45,309 nucleotides of DNA from a virus, in IMG/VR virus record IMGVR_UViG_3300044577_000092, positions 1-45,309 of that record. One strand, given 5' to 3'. Shown in pieces: positions 28,437 through 37,232 of the stretch (position 1 is its first letter; each line of letters starts with the position of its first letter). Made by a program: the position numbers and the translations under genes. The notes under the pieces are model-generated. The model worked only from the letters and a program-made list of their open reading frames with translations. It was not told the origin of the DNA and did not search any database.

Positions 28437-28831
28437 AATTTCTTCTCCAGGACAACACGGCCTCCCGTGTACTGTGGCAACATTCTCGCAAATCCTTTTC
28501 TCGCGCCCATGACGACGACTTTTTCACAACCGGCCGCGCGCGCATAATCCTCGATGATACCGACGCGATCTATCCACTCTCTCATGCGGTTGCCCGCTAT
28601 CCCCAACAGCACCAGATCTCGGGCCTTGGGATAGGATATCACGGTGGTGAGCAGCACGCCTTCGATCTTTCGGTCAAGGGCGATCCAGAGTTGCCAGTTG
28701 CCGGCCTCCAGTGCGTCGTAGACATCTTGTAATTTGTAATAATCGCAAAGACGTGGGATGGCCGATATCCACGGCGCCGCGAGAGGAAATATCCTGTCCA
28801 GTTCCCCGGGCTGTACGCCATGGACGATCAC
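28433..28831 (-). CDS. GNAT-like acetyltransferase-fold protein
   Basis: 132 residues from GTG 28831 (TAGTG overlap). The sequence MIVHGVQPGELDRIFPLAAP, DVYDALEAGNWQLWIALDRK, GVLLTTVISYPKARDLVLLG, IAGNRMREWIDRVGIIEDYA, GCEKVVVMGARKGFARML has the order of strands and helices of a GNAT domain, though the acetyl-CoA loop (R/Q-x-x-G-x-G/A) is degenerate. Related proteins sit among structural genes in podophages. It may be a non-catalytic virion component or modify one. Confidence 0.7.
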   Translation of the reverse strand: MIVHGVQPGELDRIFPLAAPWISAIPRLCDYYKLQDVYDALEAGNWQLWIALDRKIEGVLLTTVISYPKARDLVLLGIAGNRMREWIDRVGIIEDYARAAGCEKVVVMGARKGFARMLPQYTGGRVVLEKKL

Positions 28832-29505
28832 TAGAAAGCTTCGCCGCTTTCCGCCTCATCCTGGCTCTGGCCTACGTCTGGGTCGTTGCCCTCGTCCGCC
28901 GCAGAATCAGGACCCGAAATACCCGGATCAAAGCCTTCACTATCCAGTGACGACCCTATATCGTCGAAATTAAATCCGTCAAAGGTGGTTGACCGATCGA
29001 TATCGATGGATTGATCGAATTCAGGATCGAATCCCCGATTGCCCAACCCAAACGAAGAAAACGGATCGCTGAGCGAATCGGCCTCGGTTAAACTGTTCAT
29101 GATATCGAAAAAAGGTTCAGCAAAAAGGCCCAAACCCGGCACAGCCGCAGCCAGCGACTTTGCAACGCCGTCAGGTGTCGCAAACCGGGTATCGAGGTTA
29201 TCAGCAAGATCGCCCAGGCGCCCACCGAACAATCCACGGTCCACCGGATTTCCCGTGTCTTCCCGGTCTGCTTCATCATCGCCTCCGGTAAAATCTTGTG
29301 GCCGGGCCGGCGCGATGGCTCGGCTGAGAATCTGTTCCACCAGATCGCCGCCGGACAGGAAGGCATCGCCCAGCGGAGACGGTCCGCGTCCCAGCGTCGA
29401 GCCGATACGCGGCGGAAACGAATGCGGTTGATCGCGCGGCACCAGACCCTGACCCTGGCCTTGACGAGCTATCTGGGCCAGGATTTGCGCTAAGTTGGTT
29501 GCCAT
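28831..29505 (-). CDS. acidic structural-module protein, unknown
   Basis: 224 residues. A Gln-rich start (NLAQILAQIARQGQGQGLVP) precedes a region rich in Gly/Pro/Asp. The last 90 residues are extremely acidic and Ser/Gly-rich (GFDPEFDQSIDIDRS, SAADEGNDPDVG) and probably disordered. It lies between the tailspike and the GNAT-like gene. Acidic disordered tails occur in phage scaffolds and DNA-mimic proteins; no firm role can be given. Confidence 0.65.
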   Translation of the reverse strand: MATNLAQILAQIARQGQGQGLVPRDQPHSFPPRIGSTLGRGPSPLGDAFLSGGDLVEQILSRAIAPARPQDFTGGDDEADREDTGNPVDRGLFGGRLGDLADNLDTRFATPDGVAKSLAAAVPGLGLFAEPFFDIMNSLTEADSLSDPFSSFGLGNRGFDPEFDQSIDIDRSTTFDGFNFDDIGSSLDSEGFDPGISGPDSAADEGNDPDVGQSQDEAESGEAF

Positions 29506-29509
29506 TGTG

Positions 29510-31261
29510 TTACCCTAAAATTGCAAAAGCGAATTCGCGAGCGTTCGTCGATGCCGTGTGCGTGATCGTCAAAGTGCCGGTGCCCCTGTTGGCTTTCAGA
29601 ATATACATACTTCCAGATGCTTTTTCGGTAGCAGCGGCGGTATTCATTGGATCTAAAATAACCACGCTTTCCGGGCCTATGAAATAATTCAACAAAACCG
29701 TCGTGGTTGCCACGCCATTGGCAGTCAAAAGCACCCTGCCGGTTGAGTTTATCTTGCCATCGATCGCCAGATTGGCCGTGTCCGCCGTCTCCCCTGTTTC
29801 CGATGTTTTGGGATAGCCCGAAATTCGCTCAATTATGCAGTCCGGATCGACATTCGAATTAACCTCTGCCGGAAAACGGTATACATCGACTTCCGCCGGC
29901 CCGGATTGGATGTTTCCGCAAGCCGTCACATGCTGGAGGGCCATGAATTCCCAGAGACCGCTCGGCGTTACGCCCCAATCGCCAGAAATAAGCCACTTCG
30001 TTCCGTCATGCACCAACCCGGTTACATTTCCACCGTCCGCCGGTGTATCTTGGTCCCACAACCGAGAACCAATTTTGATCCTCTGAATATGGGTTGTCGT
30101 CATGTGGATATCGGTGCCGGTTGTCCCCTCGACGGTAAAGTCATTTACCGCTGCTTGATGATTATTGATAAGATGACTTAAGGATGCGTCGAATACGAAA
30201 GTATTCTCTCTCACCGTCATCAGTTCACACGACCAAGCCTGCTTATCTTGAACGATACCGAATACCAGCGAGGCGGTCCCGGTAATCGTGTTTTTTCGAA
30301 TCATCACGACGTCCGATGCAACTCGGATGATTCCAGGACCGATCGTGCAATCCTCTATTAACAAGTTATGGACGGCGGGCCCTTCCTGGACATTGCCGGA
30401 GAAAGTGCAATTGCGACCAATACAAGTGTCAACCTGCTTGTCCAGCTCAAAGGTGACAAAGGTGCATTTCTCCGCCAAGTAAGATCGATTCTCACTTGGG
30501 GTAAGAAAACTAGGCCCAGTTACATTCTTTACAATTAATGTATCGGCAGAGAGCAAGAACGAGTCAAACCCGCCACCGTTCGCCACCCAGGTTCCCCCGT
30601 TAAACTCAATATGACGTGGCTGTGTAAAAGCCGTTCCCCTGTCCAGGTTGAGTATGCGGGCCTTGCCGACATCCGCGGAAAAAATAGGAAGGTTCTCGTC
30701 GGGCCAGTCGTCTTTTTCGTAGGCGTAAATCGTCGGGTTGAGCAGCGTCAGCGTTGACCCACTGACAACGGTGATCTCATTGTATTCAAAAAACCTTAGA
30801 TTTGGCGGAAAACCGCCTGTCTGTTGATTAAAACCATGCAGCAACACATGATCGCCAACCGCGAATGTACCCCCGGCTTGTAGAACTACTTGAGTCGCCC
30901 CGACTGCCGTGGAAGCAATCGTGTCGCCTTGGGTATAAGTCTGTGTAGTGCTTTCCGGGATATCACCGCCGGTGTCCCATATGCTGTGGGTGTTGAAAGG
31001 CCGCTGATCCGCCGAAAACGCCGAGGCGCTGGTATTCTTGAAGGTCACGCCCGTTGCATTAATCGTTACGTGTCCGACACTCCATAACCAGCGATTGTTG
31101 GTGTAATGGTAAGTGTCGCCGGACTGAAAATTAATGATAAATTCCGTGGCAGGCGTCAACAGCATATGATCGCGCATAGCCTCGAAGGCAGTCGCGTTGT
31201 CTGTCGATCCGTCTCCTACAGCGCTAAAATCAACAACAGGATCTATAATCTCGGTTGTCAT
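29510..31261 (-). CDS. beta-helix tailspike
   Basis: 583 residues from ATG 31261; the frame continues upstream to 31306 into the previous stop region. DPVVDFSAVGDGSTDNATAF is the classic opening of pectate-lyase-type right-handed beta-helices. The middle alternates short strands and turns (FNGGTWVANGGGF, CTFSGNVQEGPAVHNLLIED, VVMIRKNTITGTAS). The last 120 residues form a beta-rich C-terminal domain. Such spikes bind and often cut surface polysaccharide. No catalytic residue set is evident from sequence alone. Its neighbour 31272-32735 is a tail protein. Confidence 0.85.
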   Translation of the reverse strand: MTTEIIDPVVDFSAVGDGSTDNATAFEAMRDHMLLTPATEFIINFQSGDTYHYTNNRWLWSVGHVTINATGVTFKNTSASAFSADQRPFNTHSIWDTGGDIPESTTQTYTQGDTIASTAVGATQVVLQAGGTFAVGDHVLLHGFNQQTGGFPPNLRFFEYNEITVVSGSTLTLLNPTIYAYEKDDWPDENLPIFSADVGKARILNLDRGTAFTQPRHIEFNGGTWVANGGGFDSFLLSADTLIVKNVTGPSFLTPSENRSYLAEKCTFVTFELDKQVDTCIGRNCTFSGNVQEGPAVHNLLIEDCTIGPGIIRVASDVVMIRKNTITGTASLVFGIVQDKQAWSCELMTVRENTFVFDASLSHLINNHQAAVNDFTVEGTTGTDIHMTTTHIQRIKIGSRLWDQDTPADGGNVTGLVHDGTKWLISGDWGVTPSGLWEFMALQHVTACGNIQSGPAEVDVYRFPAEVNSNVDPDCIIERISGYPKTSETGETADTANLAIDGKINSTGRVLLTANGVATTTVLLNYFIGPESVVILDPMNTAAATEKASGSMYILKANRGTGTLTITHTASTNAREFAFAILG

Positions 31262-31271
31262 TTTTAGTCGC

Positions 31272-32735
31272 TCATTTCCGGCCGCGCGCCTTGGGCTCGA
31301 CCTCAATTGCGATGGCGTCGTCGAAACCGCCGCTTACGGTGATGCGGAATTTCATGTAGCGGCCCGATCCCCTTACCGGAACCTCACCCTCGGCATTTGC
31401 TGAAGTTTCCGTCCCGAACACTGATGCCTCCGTCAGCAGCTCCCTGGTGCCCAGCGTCACCGTGGAAGAGGCGCCGGCCCCGGTAACGATCGGGCGGACG
31501 CGGTTGACGTAATTGCGACGGCCTTCCACGAGGGCGGCCTCTCCGGTTTCAAAGGTAGCGGTTTGCGCCGTGCTCTCCAGGGAGGCCAGCCGGTTGGCGG
31601 TATCGAAAACCGCGAGGTTTGGCACACCGCCCTTGAATTCGGCGGAGTCGATCAGATACGGATCGGCGTCGATGTCACGGCTCGCCAACGGCGCCGAGTC
31701 GATGTCCTGGGCGCCGCCACGGTAAACCCCGATGATCTGATGATTGAATACACCGGTTCCCCAGCGGTCCTGATGCGGATTGTAGATGACAATCTTGTCG
31801 GGATCGCCACCGCCGGTGGAATAGGAGAAGTAGAAAAGACCGTCGTCATCGACCGCGACGGAACTCCTGTGCAGGGTGGTCTTGTCGATTTCCGCCAAAA
31901 CCGTCTCGTCCACCCGGTTGTTGCCGATGGATTTGATTGTGCCGGACGGTTCATGAAGAAGGTGAAACCCTTCCTCGGCCAGAAAGAAAATATTATTGCC
32001 GTCCGCGCCCGCCGCGGTTCCATTCTTCGAAATGGCGCCGATGTTTCTGCTGATATTATCAAACCGATGTAATGTCGGCGGTCCCGAAAAAGACATCCGC
32101 CATATGGCATTGCGCTGAAAGATGATCCCGGTTCTCCCGCCGATGATCTTCTGGACGTCACCGCCGTCGCCGCGCAAATCCTGGGCGCCGGCATTGGTCG
32201 CGGTGGCCGGGTCCATATCGAGATAATTACCCAGTGCCGACCAGATCACGCCGTTGCGCTTGATGCCGTTTGCCGTGGAATTGATGTCCCCCATCACCAG
32301 CGTGTCGCCGACCACCGCCACATGATGCGCCTTGGGTTTTTCGGTCGAGGTGAAAAAGACGGCAAACGTGCCGCTGCCGATGGTGGCCTGAACGGGCTCG
32401 TCGTTGATGTTGGTGAAGACGATCTTGGTATCCCACTGGGCGGATTCCCAGAGGTCTTCCTCGGTGAGCGTGAACGCCCCCGCTCCGCTCCATGTCACGT
32501 TGGCCAGGATGTAAAGCTTGGTGGCATCGCCTGCATAGGTGGAATAAACATTGCTGGCATCGGACAGGGCCACGAAATGACGCACCCTCGCGTCCAGCGC
32601 GTCACTCACGATCGACGGGCTTTTCAGCTCCTTGTACCCGACGCCCAGCGGCACCGCGTTATCGGCAACCGTCATACCCGGATTATTGACGGCCGACAGA
32701 TCGGGCAGATATTCGCCGAACGGCACCGTGACCAT
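31272..32735 (-). CDS. podophage tail protein
   Basis: 487 residues from ATG 32735, overlapping the previous TAA by one base. VPFGEYLPDLSAVNNPGMTV, ADNAVPLGVGYKELKSPS are hallmarks of a conserved podophage tail protein that begins with (V)PFGEWLPDLPxxxNPGxxxAxNVxP. The middle shows seven-bladed propeller-like repeats (FAVFFTSTEKPKAHHVAVVG, GNNIFFLAEEGFHLLHEPSG, RSSVAVDDDGLFYFSYSTGG). The C-terminus is beta-rich. Probable tail nozzle or hub between adaptor and tailspike. Confidence 0.8.
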   Translation of the reverse strand: MVTVPFGEYLPDLSAVNNPGMTVADNAVPLGVGYKELKSPSIVSDALDARVRHFVALSDASNVYSTYAGDATKLYILANVTWSGAGAFTLTEEDLWESAQWDTKIVFTNINDEPVQATIGSGTFAVFFTSTEKPKAHHVAVVGDTLVMGDINSTANGIKRNGVIWSALGNYLDMDPATATNAGAQDLRGDGGDVQKIIGGRTGIIFQRNAIWRMSFSGPPTLHRFDNISRNIGAISKNGTAAGADGNNIFFLAEEGFHLLHEPSGTIKSIGNNRVDETVLAEIDKTTLHRSSVAVDDDGLFYFSYSTGGGDPDKIVIYNPHQDRWGTGVFNHQIIGVYRGGAQDIDSAPLASRDIDADPYLIDSAEFKGGVPNLAVFDTANRLASLESTAQTATFETGEAALVEGRRNYVNRVRPIVTGAGASSTVTLGTRELLTEASVFGTETSANAEGEVPVRGSGRYMKFRITVSGGFDDAIAIEVEPKARGRK

Positions 32736-33451
32736 TATGCTACTCGTTGCAGATGATGCGTATTGGCATAGACCGACCACTCATCCGCATAGGAGAAATT
32801 CTCACACCCCGGCATGTCGGGAGTGCCGCGGGTGAAGTGGACGTTCAGCGGCGTGATCTTGGGAGAGGACCACCCCTCAAGCCAGTTCCATGCCTCGGGG
32901 AGCGATCCGATCTCGTCATCGCCCACCCAGCTAAGAGCGTGCAGATAATACCCCGGCATGTTGTTGACCGTGTAGGGATCGAGACCCTTGCAGCGGGCCG
33001 TGTTCATCACCATCAGCGATGACCAGTTCTTGCGCGCATACAGTGTCTGGGCCAACCCACCCATCTTGGTTTTTTCGGCCGGAATGTGTTCGTGCTTGAC
33101 CACGTTGACCGCCTTTGATGGGTTAACCAGATCGATCAGCTCCGCGATATCGGCTCGAAACATCATGTCCGGGTCCATGAACACTACCCATTCGTCGCGG
33201 AACTCGTTCATCATCGGCACACAGAACCGGGTGAAGGAAAACAGCGAGCTGAACGGCTTGCCGTCACGGTCGTCCCACATCTGCCCGGCATCGTCCACGC
33301 GGTAGCTGCGCCAGTATTTCTTCTGCCAGCGCAGTTCGTGTTCGTGGATCGGGATGATTTCCAGCGCTTCTTTGGTATGGGCGTAAAGGCTTTCGGTCAG
33401 CACATGATAGGCCAGAGCGTCCTTCGGGTCAGTTCCTATGAATATTTTCAT
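32735..33451 (-). CDS. GT-A glycosyltransferase (GT8-like)
   Basis: 238 residues from ATG 33451, set by the ATGA overlap with the preceding 48-residue gene. KIFIGTDPKDALAYHVLTES is the nucleotide-binding start of GT8-like enzymes. FMDPDMMFRADIAELIDL contains a DxD-type metal site (D93, D95). Later WVGDDEIGSLPEAWNWLEGW and LNVHFTRGTPDMPGC fit the acceptor region. It should transfer a sugar from a nucleotide-sugar donor. Donor and acceptor are unknown. It forms a cassette with 34213-34923, 34914-35429 and 35404-36852. Confidence 0.8.
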   Translation of the reverse strand: MKIFIGTDPKDALAYHVLTESLYAHTKEALEIIPIHEHELRWQKKYWRSYRVDDAGQMWDDRDGKPFSSLFSFTRFCVPMMNEFRDEWVVFMDPDMMFRADIAELIDLVNPSKAVNVVKHEHIPAEKTKMGGLAQTLYARKNWSSLMVMNTARCKGLDPYTVNNMPGYYLHALSWVGDDEIGSLPEAWNWLEGWSSPKITPLNVHFTRGTPDMPGCENFSYADEWSVYANTHHLQRVA

Positions 33452-33594
33452 GCACATTCCCCGTACCCGTGTTTTTTCAAACCGGCTATCAATAATAATT
33501 CCGCGGCTTTTGAAAGCGATAAGTTATTTTCTTGCGCGTAAACTTCCACTATTGACCGGATTTCCCGTGTTGTATGAAAATTGAAGGAAATCAT
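33448..33594 (-). CDS. 48-residue protein, possible ribbon-helix-helix
   Basis: Start in the ATGA overlap with the adaptor gene (33594-33591), end in the ATGA overlap with the glycosyltransferase gene (33451-33448). The sequence ISFNFHTTREIRSIVEVYAQ, NNLSLSKAAELLLIAGLKKH has one strand followed by two helices with the NLSxSxAAxxLLxxGL pattern of RHH proteins. It may be a small DNA-binding regulator embedded in the late operon. Confidence 0.7.
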   Translation of the reverse strand: MISFNFHTTREIRSIVEVYAQENNLSLSKAAELLLIAGLKKHGYGECA

Positions 33595-34253
33595 GCCCGG
33601 ATTATCCCCGATACCGGCCGGATCGCGTTTTCCATGGTCAATGGCATGGCGCGGCCGGAATCCGAACCCGTCGCCTGCATGGCGACCTGCAAACCACCGT
33701 AAAGTCTCCCATATTTCGCGATGTCTTCAACCTCGTCGATGTAGATCGCCGCCTCCAGTAACGCGGCGTACAGATAGAGCGCGGGGTTTGCCGTCAGCAG
33801 CCAGTTTGGATCGTTTGTGGCCAGCGGCGGTATGGTCCGGTAATAACCCAGCTCCAGGGTGACGGACTCTACCGGGTTGATCCGCAACTCGGTCCCGAAA
33901 ATGCCGTAATAAAGCGGGGTGCCGGCGGCATTGTTTGCAAGACGGCGGTCGAACATGGCCGCCGGCATCGCGTGTAACGCCCTGTCCGGTGACTTGGATG
34001 TGATCTTGCAGTACCGCGCTTCGAGATAATCCGAAGGCAAACTCGTGTATTCACTGGTCGGTGACAGCACGCCGCGTTCCTCCATCTGACGCACCCGCAG
34101 CGGCGGTGAGGGAAACTGGACGTCGTAATTGCCGAAATTCATGCGTGCCTCGGCGAGCACGACAAAATCATCATCGACGTCGCCGAGATCGGAGCGCTTG
34201 CCGATGTAATCGCTAACTGCCGTCAATAGTTGGGCGTGGCTCGCTATTGTCAT
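33591..34253 (-). CDS. head-tail connector/adaptor protein
   Basis: 220 residues. LLTAVSDYIGKRSDLGDVDD, FVVLAEARMNFGNYDVQFPS, SLPSDYLEARYCKITSKSPD, TPLYYGIFGTELRINPVESV, LELGYYRTIPPLATNDPNWL and PALYLYAALLEAAIYIDEVE follow the known podophage adaptor pattern of helices around a beta middle. Such proteins form a ring below the portal and receive the tail hub. Located between two glycosyltransferase genes, which is unusual. Confidence 0.8.
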   Translation of the reverse strand: MTIASHAQLLTAVSDYIGKRSDLGDVDDDFVVLAEARMNFGNYDVQFPSPPLRVRQMEERGVLSPTSEYTSLPSDYLEARYCKITSKSPDRALHAMPAAMFDRRLANNAAGTPLYYGIFGTELRINPVESVTLELGYYRTIPPLATNDPNWLLTANPALYLYAALLEAAIYIDEVEDIAKYGRLYGGLQVAMQATGSDSGRAMPLTMENAIRPVSGIIRA

Positions 34254-34923
34254 GCTTGTTTACTCTCTTCAGTGCGCCGAGCGATACCTGACAATGACCG
34301 AACAGGAGCATCATCCAGCGCTTTCTCTTGGGACCCTTGAAATGGATTATCTTCTGTCCGCCCAGATCATGCAAAAGATAATTCGGGACGAAATGATATG
34401 CTTCGTCGAGATCGAGAAACAGGTGATCGGACGCTAACTGGCCAAACGCTATCTGGCCTTCATACCAGTCTATCGGTGCCTCGATTATCTTCTTCCACAG
34501 CCGCGGCGTCCGGCAAAACACGATTCCCATGTTGTACGGCATCTTCAACGCCGCCATTTCATCGGCATCGAAGACCTCCGGCGAATCCGTGATCTTCAGA
34601 TCCTTGAACGTCCGCCGCGCGGCAAAATCGAAATCGGCATCCCAGACCGGCGATACATCGTCCAGGAAAACCACGTCGGTATCGACGTAAAGTCCTACCT
34701 TGGCGTATTCGGCGAAGGCATGGGCCTGTCCCTCGGCAAGGGTATTACGAACGGGAAAGCGCTCGACGTTATCGACGCCCGGAACGGCTTCGGTGTAGAG
34801 ATCGGTCAATTGGGTTATGATCGAATCCGGCATCCAGGCGCGGCAGGTTTGCACCATGATTTCGGCAAGCCTGTTTTCCTGCGAGACCTCCGACGTACAG
34901 GAGAAATAAAAGATTACTTCCAT
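34213..34923 (-). CDS. GT-A glycosyltransferase-like protein
   Basis: 236 residues from ATG 34923, within the end of the methyltransferase gene. The N-terminus (VIFYFSCTSEVSQENRLAEI) and the GLYVDTDVVFLDDVSPVWD block with D81-T-D83 are typical of sugar-transfer enzymes of the GT32/GT8 type. HFVPNYLLHDLGGQKIIHFK may hold a conserved histidine for acceptor binding. It differs in sequence from the other GT-A enzyme, so the two are not recent duplicates. The C-terminus overlaps the adaptor gene by 41 bases. Confidence 0.75.
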   Translation of the reverse strand: MEVIFYFSCTSEVSQENRLAEIMVQTCRAWMPDSIITQLTDLYTEAVPGVDNVERFPVRNTLAEGQAHAFAEYAKVGLYVDTDVVFLDDVSPVWDADFDFAARRTFKDLKITDSPEVFDADEMAALKMPYNMGIVFCRTPRLWKKIIEAPIDWYEGQIAFGQLASDHLFLDLDEAYHFVPNYLLHDLGGQKIIHFKGPKRKRWMMLLFGHCQVSLGALKRVNKHDNSEPRPTIDGS

Positions 34924-35429
34924 GCCAGCCAGCATTTGTCGGGGCCTTCCTCGACTTCCGTAAAGGCCTCATCAACGGCCTTCCTGACCCCCGGCCAATC
35001 GTAATCCTTGATATCGGTTATGCCGGTCCAATTGTAATCGTGGCCGCAGATCGCGCCGCCCGGCCTCACCTTGGGCGCCCAGTGCTCAATGTCCGATTTA
35101 ACGCCCTCATAGGAATGATCGGCGTCGATGAAAACAAAATCAAGGCTCATCTCCTCGATCACCGCCGCCGCATCGTCCGTCATCATGCGCAGGATCGTCA
35201 CGTCGCGGCCGCGCACGGCGGCCCGAAAATCCCGCAGATATTTTTCGTGATCCCAGTCGAGATAGGTTTGTTCCCGGTCGATCTGGGGCTGCCATAAATC
35301 GACCGCTATCATGGCGATGCCGCCCGCCGACAGATACTCGGTCGTCCTGCCTTCCTTGACGCCCAGCTCGGCACCAAGTTTCCAATCATGCTCCCTGGCC
35401 TTTTCAGCCAGCCATTGCCAACGCCGCAT
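34914..35429 (-). CDS. class I SAM-dependent methyltransferase
   Basis: 171 residues from ATG 35429 inside the end of the TPR gene. Motif I GAELGVKEGRTT (19-30) and motif IV-like LDFVFIDADHSYEGVKSDIE (96-115) with VRPGGAICGHD (121-131) match the Methyltransf_24 group, common beside glycosyltransferases. It probably methylates a sugar or a small metabolite in glycan synthesis. DNA methylation is unlikely, because no DNA-MTase catalytic motif (NPPY/DPPY) is present. Confidence 0.8.
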   Translation of the reverse strand: MRRWQWLAEKAREHDWKLGAELGVKEGRTTEYLSAGGIAMIAVDLWQPQIDREQTYLDWDHEKYLRDFRAAVRGRDVTILRMMTDDAAAVIEEMSLDFVFIDADHSYEGVKSDIEHWAPKVRPGGAICGHDYNWTGITDIKDYDWPGVRKAVDEAFTEVEEGPDKCWLAWK

Positions 35430-36852
35430 ATTCCCTGTCCAGCAAAGGAGGCAAGTCCCAATCCCTCCTGTCCGTCTTGTGAGCGCCCAGGCGTTCCAGG
35501 CGGTCGATGACTTGATCAAACGGCCATTCGCCGTCCGCGTTCTGCCTCAGGAGCTTCACGCTCCCGTACCACAACATTTCATCACCAAAGGCGCCATAGC
35601 GCCACTGTGGGCGGTTGCCCAGCAGGCACAGGGTTTCCTTGCCCAATGCGCCCGCGCAATGCACCACCGATGTCTGCACCGATATCACGAGATCCAACTC
35701 GGCAATCAGGGCCGCGGTGTCGTCATAGGACGAGCCCTGCACTGCCTGCGGCCAATGATGCATGAAATACGGCACCTGATCGGCGTTTTTATATTGCAGG
35801 GAGACCCATTCCACGTCGTAATCAAGAATCGGCGCGAGTTCAGGAATACTCAGCGACCGGTAAATCTCGCCGGTTTGGCGCATGCCGCCCGACCACGCGA
35901 TACCCACCTTCGGCTTGCCGGAAATGCTGTCCAGCAGCGCGCGCCACTGGATGCGTCTCTGCGGATCGGCGACCAGGTAAGGCCGGCGTGGAAAATCTTC
36001 CGCCTTTGAGCGGTAAAACGCGCCGAGGGAGCCCATGGGCAGCCAGAATTTCGCATCCGTCAGCTTCTTCCATGGCGCGTCATCGGCATATTTGGTCCCG
36101 TGCGTCTCGCACCGGAAAGAGCGTTCGAACAGACCATCCAGCTTGGGATCGCAATCGATGACGATTCCGGTATCTTTCTGTATGTCCGGGATCATGGAGG
36201 AAAACATCAGTTCGTCGCCAAGCCCTTGTTCGCCGGCAATAAGAACCTTCGCCGCAGATCCGTCCCACAACGGCAGCCCGTAATCGGGAATCCCCGGCTT
36301 GGCATTGCCGCGCGACAGGTAGCGGGCGGCAAGGGTCCGGTCGTAACAGAACCAGCCGTCTTCCCACATATGATTGGCCAGCATGGCAATCGCCATGTTG
36401 AACATCGCCGCCTTGCTCTGGCTCGCGCCGGAGACCTTGAGACCCTTCTGGGCATATTCATAGGCGCGGTCGTAATTGCATTTCATCAGGTCCGCGAACG
36501 ACATCGTTACATAGCCCATGGAATCGTCGGGGTTGCCGTCTATGGCTTTCTGGCTGGCCGCTATGGCCTTGTCGTAGAAGATATCGGTGTGCGCCGCCAT
36601 CTCCGCATAACATTGCGCCACGGCCCCCCAGGCGCCGGGGAACTTATCGTCCATGCCAAGCGCCTTCTCCAGAACTACGCTCGCGTCGTAAAACCTGTTG
36701 CCGTCCATGTAGGACTTGCCCAGGAGAACGAGCAGGAAGACGTTATCGGGATTGCTGTTCAAACCGAAGCTGCATAACCGGATGGCTTCGCCGTAATCGC
36801 CGGATTCAAGCGCGGCGCGAACCAGGCCGGAAACCTCACCAGGGGAAATCAT
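35404..36852 (-). CDS. TPR-glycosyltransferase fusion
   Basis: 482 residues. Residues 5-170 form TPR-like helix pairs (LVRAALESGDYGEAIRLCSF, VFLLVLLGKSYMDGNRFYDA, AWGAVAQCYAEMAAHTDIFY). From about 200 on, VLIAGEQGLGDELMFSSMIP, PKVGIAWSGGMRQTG, LSIPELAPIL, WVSLQYKNADQVP and LVISVQTSVVHCAGALGKET match the GT-B transferase that often follows TPRs (GExGxGDxxxFxRxxP...GIxWxG...DxxxxxDTxxxHxAGALGxPTW). Probably a sugar transfer enzyme with a protein-binding arm, which would suit glycosylation of a virion protein. Upstream of the methyltransferase with overlap. Confidence 0.8.
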   Translation of the reverse strand: MISPGEVSGLVRAALESGDYGEAIRLCSFGLNSNPDNVFLLVLLGKSYMDGNRFYDASVVLEKALGMDDKFPGAWGAVAQCYAEMAAHTDIFYDKAIAASQKAIDGNPDDSMGYVTMSFADLMKCNYDRAYEYAQKGLKVSGASQSKAAMFNMAIAMLANHMWEDGWFCYDRTLAARYLSRGNAKPGIPDYGLPLWDGSAAKVLIAGEQGLGDELMFSSMIPDIQKDTGIVIDCDPKLDGLFERSFRCETHGTKYADDAPWKKLTDAKFWLPMGSLGAFYRSKAEDFPRRPYLVADPQRRIQWRALLDSISGKPKVGIAWSGGMRQTGEIYRSLSIPELAPILDYDVEWVSLQYKNADQVPYFMHHWPQAVQGSSYDDTAALIAELDLVISVQTSVVHCAGALGKETLCLLGNRPQWRYGAFGDEMLWYGSVKLLRQNADGEWPFDQVIDRLERLGAHKTDRRDWDLPPLLDREYAALAMAG

Positions 36853-37169
36853 ATCTCACCATGCCAGGTACGGAGATAGCGCCACGCCGGGTCATTGAGC
36901 TTCTTGCGCAGGTCCTCATAATGATCGGGGTTGAAAATGTCGATGCCGTCCTCTATGCGCCATTTCAGGATAATGCTTTCAGGAATTGTCGCGGCGTGCC
37001 AGATGTTCCGCCTCCTGTCATGCTGATCCGCCATGTGATGAGCCCAGTCAATCACCGGAGAGACATCGGGATGCTGATAGGAAATCATGGTCTGCTTCGA
37101 CTCATGGTCGTATTCGTGATAGGTCCGCAAACCGGTCAGGCCGTCGATCCCGAGAAGTCGTTTAGGCAT
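36849..37169 (-). CDS. conserved podophage head-region protein
   Basis: 106 residues. GLRTYHEYDHESKQTMISYQ, VSPVIDWAHHMADQHDRRRN, IWHAATIPESIILKWRIEDG and LRKKLNDPAWRYLRTWHGEI match a common podophage protein located right after the capsid gene (PILDxNKxxxN...WHVAxIPxxVxxKWxxExG...LxxKLNDPxxRxLRT). Function unknown; position suggests a head or connector accessory. A terminator hairpin lies between it and the capsid gene. Confidence 0.8.
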   Translation of the reverse strand: MPKRLLGIDGLTGLRTYHEYDHESKQTMISYQHPDVSPVIDWAHHMADQHDRRRNIWHAATIPESIILKWRIEDGIDIFNPDHYEDLRKKLNDPAWRYLRTWHGEI

Positions 37170-37181
37170 TCAATACATCCG

Positions 37182-37214
37182 AAAAAAGTAGGGGGGATAA
37201 TTCGAATCCCCCCT
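37182..37214 (-). terminator. Rho-independent terminator after the capsid gene
   Basis: On the minus strand AGGGGGGAT-loop TCGAATT-ATCCCCCCT, a nine-pair stem, is followed by AC and six T. It would reduce transcription downstream of the capsid gene, so the capsid is made in excess over tail and glycan genes. Confidence 0.85.
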
Positions 37215-37232
37215 TAAGTCACTTCCCCTAAC

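Noticed and set aside
34914-35429. DNA methyltransferase for restriction evasion
   Set aside because: The motifs fit Methyltransf_24, and no NPPY/DPPY catalytic motif is seen; the neighbours are glycosyltransferases.
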